From an uncultured Desulfuromonas sp. (GTDB lineage Bacteria; Desulfobacterota; Desulfuromonadia; Desulfuromonadales; Desulfuromonadaceae), in the NCBI RefSeq assembly GCF_963676955.1, contig NZ_OY781461.1, positions 2,598,225 through 2,662,224 on the forward strand: a stretch of DNA of 64,000 bases, written 5' to 3'. Each line of letters opens with the position of its first letter. The stretch's first letter is position 1. Positions 60,536-64,000 of the stretch are shown here, piece after piece. The position numbers and the translations under genes were made by a program. The notes beneath the pieces are model-generated. The model had not been told where the DNA came from. It did not search any database and worked only from the letters and a program-made list of their open reading frames with translations.

Positions 60536-61324
60536 ATGTTAGCCGGTGATGACAAACTCATTGACGAGCTTGAAAAGCTTCGGGAAGATTTTGGCAAGAC
60601 GACAGATAAAATCATCAGGGATATCCATCGCCAGCACAAAATCATGGAACGTAGCGACAAGCGTCAACGTCAGGAATATGACGAGCTGCAAAGACGTTTG
60701 ATGGAGGTGCAAGAACTCCAGAAAGAGATTCAAGATACCCAGAAAGAGGTCATTTTTACCATGGGAGCGATTGGCGAAAGTCGCTCCAAGGAAACAGGTA
60801 ATCACGTCAAGCGTGTTGCCGAATACTCCTTTTTGCTGGCAATGTACTACGGATTGCCCGAGGAAGAGGCGGCCATGTTGAAGCAAGCCTCTCCCATGCA
60901 CGATATTGGTAAGATTGCCATCCCCGATGCTATTTTAAACAAGCCCGGTCGCCTCGACCCTGAAGAGCGCAGAATCATGGACAGTCATGCCCAGTTGGGC
61001 TACGACATCCTGTGTCATTCGAAACGCAAATTGTTGCAATGTGCGGCGACCGTTGCTTATGAACATCATGAGAAATGGGATGGCCGTGGTTATCCGCGGG
61101 GGGTAAGCGGTAAAAACATTCATATTTACGGTCGCATTACCGCGCTGGCCGATGTTTTCGATGCCCTCGGTTCTGACCGTGTTTATAAAGAAGCCTGGGA
61201 TGATCAACGTATTTTTCAGCTTTTTAAAGAGGAGCGTGGCAAACATTTTGATCCGCAAATGGTCGATATCTTTTTTGAGCATCAGGATGAATTCCTGGCG
61301 ATTCGCTCCTCGTTAAGTGACTGA
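60536..61324 (+). CDS. HD-GYP c-di-GMP phosphodiesterase, output of the second Sia module
   Basis: 262 residues. An N-terminal helical stalk with KIMERSDKRQRQEYDELQRRL (~35-55) is followed by a complete HD-GYP domain: HD at 122-123 (MHDIGKIAIP), KPGRLDPEE, HHE at 177-179 and DGRGYP (182-187), then GRITALADVFDAL. The metal ligands and GYP motif are intact, so hydrolysis of c-di-GMP is expected. The stalk resembles the SDSYQSQ stalk of the cyclase in the first module, suggesting SiaC docks here too. No receiver domain is present. Confidence 0.9.
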   Translation: MLAGDDKLIDELEKLREDFGKTTDKIIRDIHRQHKIMERSDKRQRQEYDELQRRLMEVQELQKEIQDTQKEVIFTMGAIGESRSKETGNHVKRVAEYSFLLAMYYGLPEEEAAMLKQASPMHDIGKIAIPDAILNKPGRLDPEERRIMDSHAQLGYDILCHSKRKLLQCAATVAYEHHEKWDGRGYPRGVSGKNIHIYGRITALADVFDALGSDRVYKEAWDDQRIFQLFKEERGKHFDPQMVDIFFEHQDEFLAIRSSLSD

Positions 61325-61356
61325 CCATTGACCATGTCAGACCCCTTGTCTGAGGT

Positions 61357-61392
61357 AAAGAGCGGGCACCATAGCACCCGCTCTTTGTTTTT
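61357..61392 (+). terminator. Intrinsic terminator after the HD-GYP gene
   Basis: AAAGAGCGGG/CCCGCTCTTT stem with a 10-base loop followed by GTTTTTT. It ends the second Sia operon. Confidence 0.85.
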
Positions 61393-61414
61393 TAACTTGC
61401 TCAACAGCTCTCAA

Positions 61415-62494
61415 TCAATGTTCATCCTGCCGCTTGCGTTTGTCCGACATGACTGTCCGGCACATCTTTTTAAAGCCTCTTTCCCGGCTGCGGCGTTCGG
61501 CAATTGTCTCACTGTTGCGTTGCTGTTCGGCCTTGAGTTTGAGGTAACTGGCCAGCCGGCGCGGGTCGAGCGAGCCATTTTCCATCGCTTCGATCACGGC
61601 ACAGCCGTGTTCAGTCTGATGGCTGCAATCGTTGAATCTGCAGCGCTGGGCCAGTTGCTCGATCTCCTCAAAAAGGTTGGCAATGCCGTCCTCGCAATCA
61701 GCCAGTTGCAGTTCACGCATGCCAGGATTATCGATGAGAATGCCGCCTTCTGGAAGGAAATGCAGTGACCTCGCCGTGGTGGTGTGGCGGCCTTTGGCAT
61801 CATCCTCGCGGATGGCGGCAGTGGCCTGATCCGTGTGACCGCACAGGGTATTGATCAGGGTGGATTTGCCGACCCCGGATGAACCGGCGAGAGCGACGGT
61901 CTGACCGGAGGCGCACCATGAGAGCAGTGGTTCGCAGGATTGGCGGTCAAGGCTGTTGACTGCTTCGACCAGTAGATCGTGTTTCAGGTCCCTGGCCATA
62001 CTGATATAAGGGGAAATATTCTCCACCAAGTCTGTTTTGGTCAGCACGACAATGGGTTGGACTTCGGCGTCGTAAGCCAGCGCCAGATAGCGTTCCAGAC
62101 GGGACGGGTTGAAGTCCTGATTGCAGGAAGTGACGATAAACAGTGTGTCGATGTTGGCGGCAATCAGCTGCTCTTTGGCTTCGACACCTGCGGCTTTGCG
62201 ACGAAAGAGACTTTTGCGCTCCAGAAGCCGCTGCGGTTTCAGCGTGTCGCGTTCCAGAAGCAGCCAGTCACCCACGGTTGGGCGCTCAATAATGTCCAAC
62301 TGCTGCCAGGTTCCGGGCAGACTGAGTTGGTGTTGGCCTTGATGAGAGATCGCATCAATGAGCTGGCCATGAACGGCGGTGACGCGGCAGGGAAAGGTGT
62401 TTTCCCATTCGTCGAGGTCGAGTTGTTGTTGAAAGAAATGACTCCATCCCAGTTGTGGGAGTGATCTTACGGGTGAGTTATTGTTGTGGGACAT
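61415..62494 (-). CDS. rsgA: Ribosome small-subunit GTPase RsgA
   Basis: 359 residues from the ATG at 62494 with AGGGGG upstream. N-terminal OB fold, then a circularly permuted GTPase: G4 LTKTDLV, G5, G1 GSSGVGKSTLIN, G3 DNPGMREL. C-terminal zinc knuckle C-x4-C-x4-H-x4-H/C-like (RCRFNDCSHQTEHGCAV). Assists late 30S maturation. The acidic, shortened N-terminus is normal for the family. Confidence 0.95.
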   Translation of the reverse strand: MSHNNNSPVRSLPQLGWSHFFQQQLDLDEWENTFPCRVTAVHGQLIDAISHQGQHQLSLPGTWQQLDIIERPTVGDWLLLERDTLKPQRLLERKSLFRRKAAGVEAKEQLIAANIDTLFIVTSCNQDFNPSRLERYLALAYDAEVQPIVVLTKTDLVENISPYISMARDLKHDLLVEAVNSLDRQSCEPLLSWCASGQTVALAGSSGVGKSTLINTLCGHTDQATAAIREDDAKGRHTTTARSLHFLPEGGILIDNPGMRELQLADCEDGIANLFEEIEQLAQRCRFNDCSHQTEHGCAVIEAMENGSLDPRRLASYLKLKAEQQRNSETIAERRSRERGFKKMCRTVMSDKRKRQDEH

Positions 62495-62812
62495 GGAACC
62501 CCCTTTTGATACGTGAGTGTCGTCATGCAGGCGCACGAATAGCGTCGTATTGTGTCGTCTGCACAAATGAAGTGGATTTCTGATTTTTGCATTGAAACCC
62601 GGTGTCAACCGGGCAAAGAGGAGGGGATAGGCAGGCGAAACGCAGCGCTAAGCCACGCATCCTCTCTTTGCCCCAGACAAACTCACACTCTCCATGTAAT
62701 AACTCCTTTCTGATGTTATTTTGTACGCTAGCAGGTGCTTATTTATTCGTCAAGCGCGTTGAAATGCCATCTCAGCGCGGCTGTTTCCGGCAGGGTGAAT
62801 ATGGTGATCTCC

Positions 62813-63598
62813 CTATTTCGCTGCCGCTCCCTCAGTGTGCAGCCGGGACTCGGCGATGAGTGCAATGGCGATATCAAGATGCTGCTCGGGATCAAACGCC
62901 GGGCCCAGTACCTGGGCCAGCCCGGGACGGGTTTGCAGGCGGTCATCCCATTGTGCGGCGCTACAGCGGCGACGCAGTTCCGTGCAGATCCAGGTGAAAT
63001 TGGCATCGCGGCTGAGCTGACGGTGTTCGCCGAGGGTGGAATAATCGATCTCGGCCTGGCGCAGCACCACCGGTGGTTGGCCTGTGGCGTAGAGATGGCA
63101 GAAGGGCTGTCTATCCTGATTGGTATTGATCGTGACGGTGGTGACTTTCTTGCGCATCATCAGTCCGCCGGTGGCCACGGCGCGACCGAGGGCAAATTTT
63201 TTCTTGGTGCTGGTTTCGAGTTCTGTAGTGCTGATGATGCCGGCACCGCGCAACAGCAGGTTGATTTGTGCATAGGGCAGAATGATGTGTTGCTCTTGCG
63301 GGGTGACAACCTGTAAAGCATCCGAGGTGAATTGTACGTGTTTGACCACAAGGCGATTCAGGTCGGATTCCATGTGGTCAGAATCGACAACCAGAGTGTC
63401 AAATCCGGCATCCTTCAAGCGCAGGGCGCACTCTGTGGCTTTTTCGCTGGCCGCAAAGCTGGCAATCAAGGCCGGACCGCCGCCCGGAACGGAAACTCTG
63501 GCGCGTGCTTCGTAGGCTGTAATGCCAATGGCCTTGGCAAGGTTGTTTGCCAATTCTTGAGCATTGCCCTGCAGGTGGTGGATGGCAACGATGTACAT
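62813..63598 (-). CDS. Conserved protein of unknown function
   Basis: 261 residues, GAGGAA upstream of the ATG. The N-terminal half begins MYIVAIHHLQGNAQELANNLAKAIG, then GGGPALIASF and an alpha/beta stretch; the C-terminal half includes RQPFCHLYATGQPPVVLRQAEIDY. No catalytic motif recognised. It shares the strand with the following upstream protein and may be co-transcribed with it. Confidence 0.75.
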   Translation of the reverse strand: MYIVAIHHLQGNAQELANNLAKAIGITAYEARARVSVPGGGPALIASFAASEKATECALRLKDAGFDTLVVDSDHMESDLNRLVVKHVQFTSDALQVVTPQEQHIILPYAQINLLLRGAGIISTTELETSTKKKFALGRAVATGGLMMRKKVTTVTINTNQDRQPFCHLYATGQPPVVLRQAEIDYSTLGEHRQLSRDANFTWICTELRRRCSAAQWDDRLQTRPGLAQVLGPAFDPEQHLDIAIALIAESRLHTEGAAAK

Positions 63599-63656
63599 AG
63601 GCCGTTCCTCTGATTGTTTTTTAGCCAGTTTACATCGTTATTGGTGTGAGGTGGGG

Positions 63657-63998
63657 CTAAATTTCAATGTTGATTTGTTTGTCGGCATAAAGCGCAAAGG
63701 AGTCGTCTGCTCTTTGATAGACGAAGGCGCGTCGACCCATATCATCAAATTCAACGACGCCCATGGCAATGGAAAGATCGAGTTTAAAGCCTGCCTGTAG
63801 GGCGACTTTTTCTGCTTTTTCATTTTTTGGATGAATTGTCAGCAGCACGTTGCTGTGGCTCGCCATCAGTCGCCCTTTTCGGCATCGTTCAATCAGTGCG
63901 ACGCAGGACAGATCAACGACTGGAGCATGGAATGTTCCGGAGTCGAGACTGAGAACTTTCAGACCGGAACTCAGATTGACGTAGAGCAGATGATCCAA
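63657..63998 (-). CDS. Conserved protein of unknown function, possibly cut at the 5' end
   Basis: 113 residues or more; the frame is open to the window edge and the apparent start is a TTG, so the true start may lie outside. The region LLTIHPKNEKAEKVALQAGFKLDLSIAMGVVEFDD looks like a compact alpha/beta domain. Function unknown. Confidence 0.5.
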   Translation of the reverse strand: MDHLLYVNLSSGLKVLSLDSGTFHAPVVDLSCVALIERCRKGRLMASHSNVLLTIHPKNEKAEKVALQAGFKLDLSIAMGVVEFDDMGRRAFVYQRADDSFALYADKQINIEI

Positions 63999-64000
63999 TT

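Noticed and set aside
1-64000. CRISPR array, rRNA or tRNA genes
   Set aside because: No regularly spaced repeat-spacer pattern, rRNA segment or tRNA-like cloverleaf was recognised by eye. A tRNA scan would be needed to exclude a missed tRNA.

Overview
The window looks like a chromosomal segment of a Gram-negative, anaerobic deltaproteobacterium of the Desulfuromonas/Pelobacter/Geobacter kind. The basis is a type IV pilus-like assembly cluster, an LbtU-type porin and a TonB receptor (so an outer membrane), a MoxR-DUF58-TgpA operon, KtrAB potassium uptake, flavodoxin, and dense cyclic-di-GMP signalling genes. This assignment is an inference from gene content; no rRNA or other phylogenetic marker is present. 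The backbone is of moderate GC content, and two stretches are clearly more AT-rich: about 21.8-31.7 kb and 45.4-46.9 kb.

Layout. 1-9.7 kb: a minus-strand pilus or pseudopilus assembly cluster, in transcription order prepilin, very large two-module prepilin, fused PilM-PilN, PilO, PilP-like, secretin, PilT-like ATPase, GspE/PilB-like ATPase (cut by the window edge). A 200-bp tandem repeat separates pilO from pilP. 9.9-16 kb: small conserved proteins, a cysteine-rich small protein, flavodoxin, a divergent Crp/Fnr-like regulator with a TGTGA-N6-TCACA site between them, an LbtU-type porin and a DUF2325 protein. 16.2-18.8 kb: a TonB-dependent receptor and a His-rich membrane protein behind a Fur-like box. 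18.9-32.7 kb: a MoxR-DUF58-TgpA operon split by a ~10.03-kb integrative element. The element is bounded by near-identical 27-bp repeats (21719-21745 and 31749-31775) and carries a tyrosine integrase, a serine resolvase with a three-part res-like site, a lambda O-like replication initiator followed by iterons and an AT-rich repeat tract, a KAP NTPase, a nuclease-like protein and a train of small genes.

32.8-43.7 kb: a YaiI-family protein, KtrA and KtrB, a two-gene permease, a paralogous pair of coiled-coil proteins, a receiver-like protein with two tandem small membrane proteins, a cold-shock protein, and a lipoprotein/MFS/nucleoside transporter operon. 43.6-46.9 kb: a rearranged spot with an intact IS3-family element, the 3' end of a REP-associated transposase, an 11-bp tandem repeat, a duplicated nupC 5' end and an orphan AT-rich membrane protein gene.

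47.2-61.3 kb holds the most striking content: two parallel SiaABC-type partner-switching modules. The first has a PP2C phosphatase, SiaB kinase and SiaC phosphoprotein, and ends in a GGEEF diguanylate cyclase. The second has a PhnD-domain transmembrane PP2C phosphatase, SiaB and SiaC, and ends in an HD-GYP phosphodiesterase. Both output enzymes carry a similar N-terminal helical motif. I infer paired control of c-di-GMP synthesis and breakdown by the same type of switch. Between the modules lie a DUF3108 protein, lipoproteins, a zinc-ribbon/TM2/pilin-helix fusion protein and an AhpF-like flavoprotein reductase. The window ends with rsgA and two conserved proteins of unknown function.
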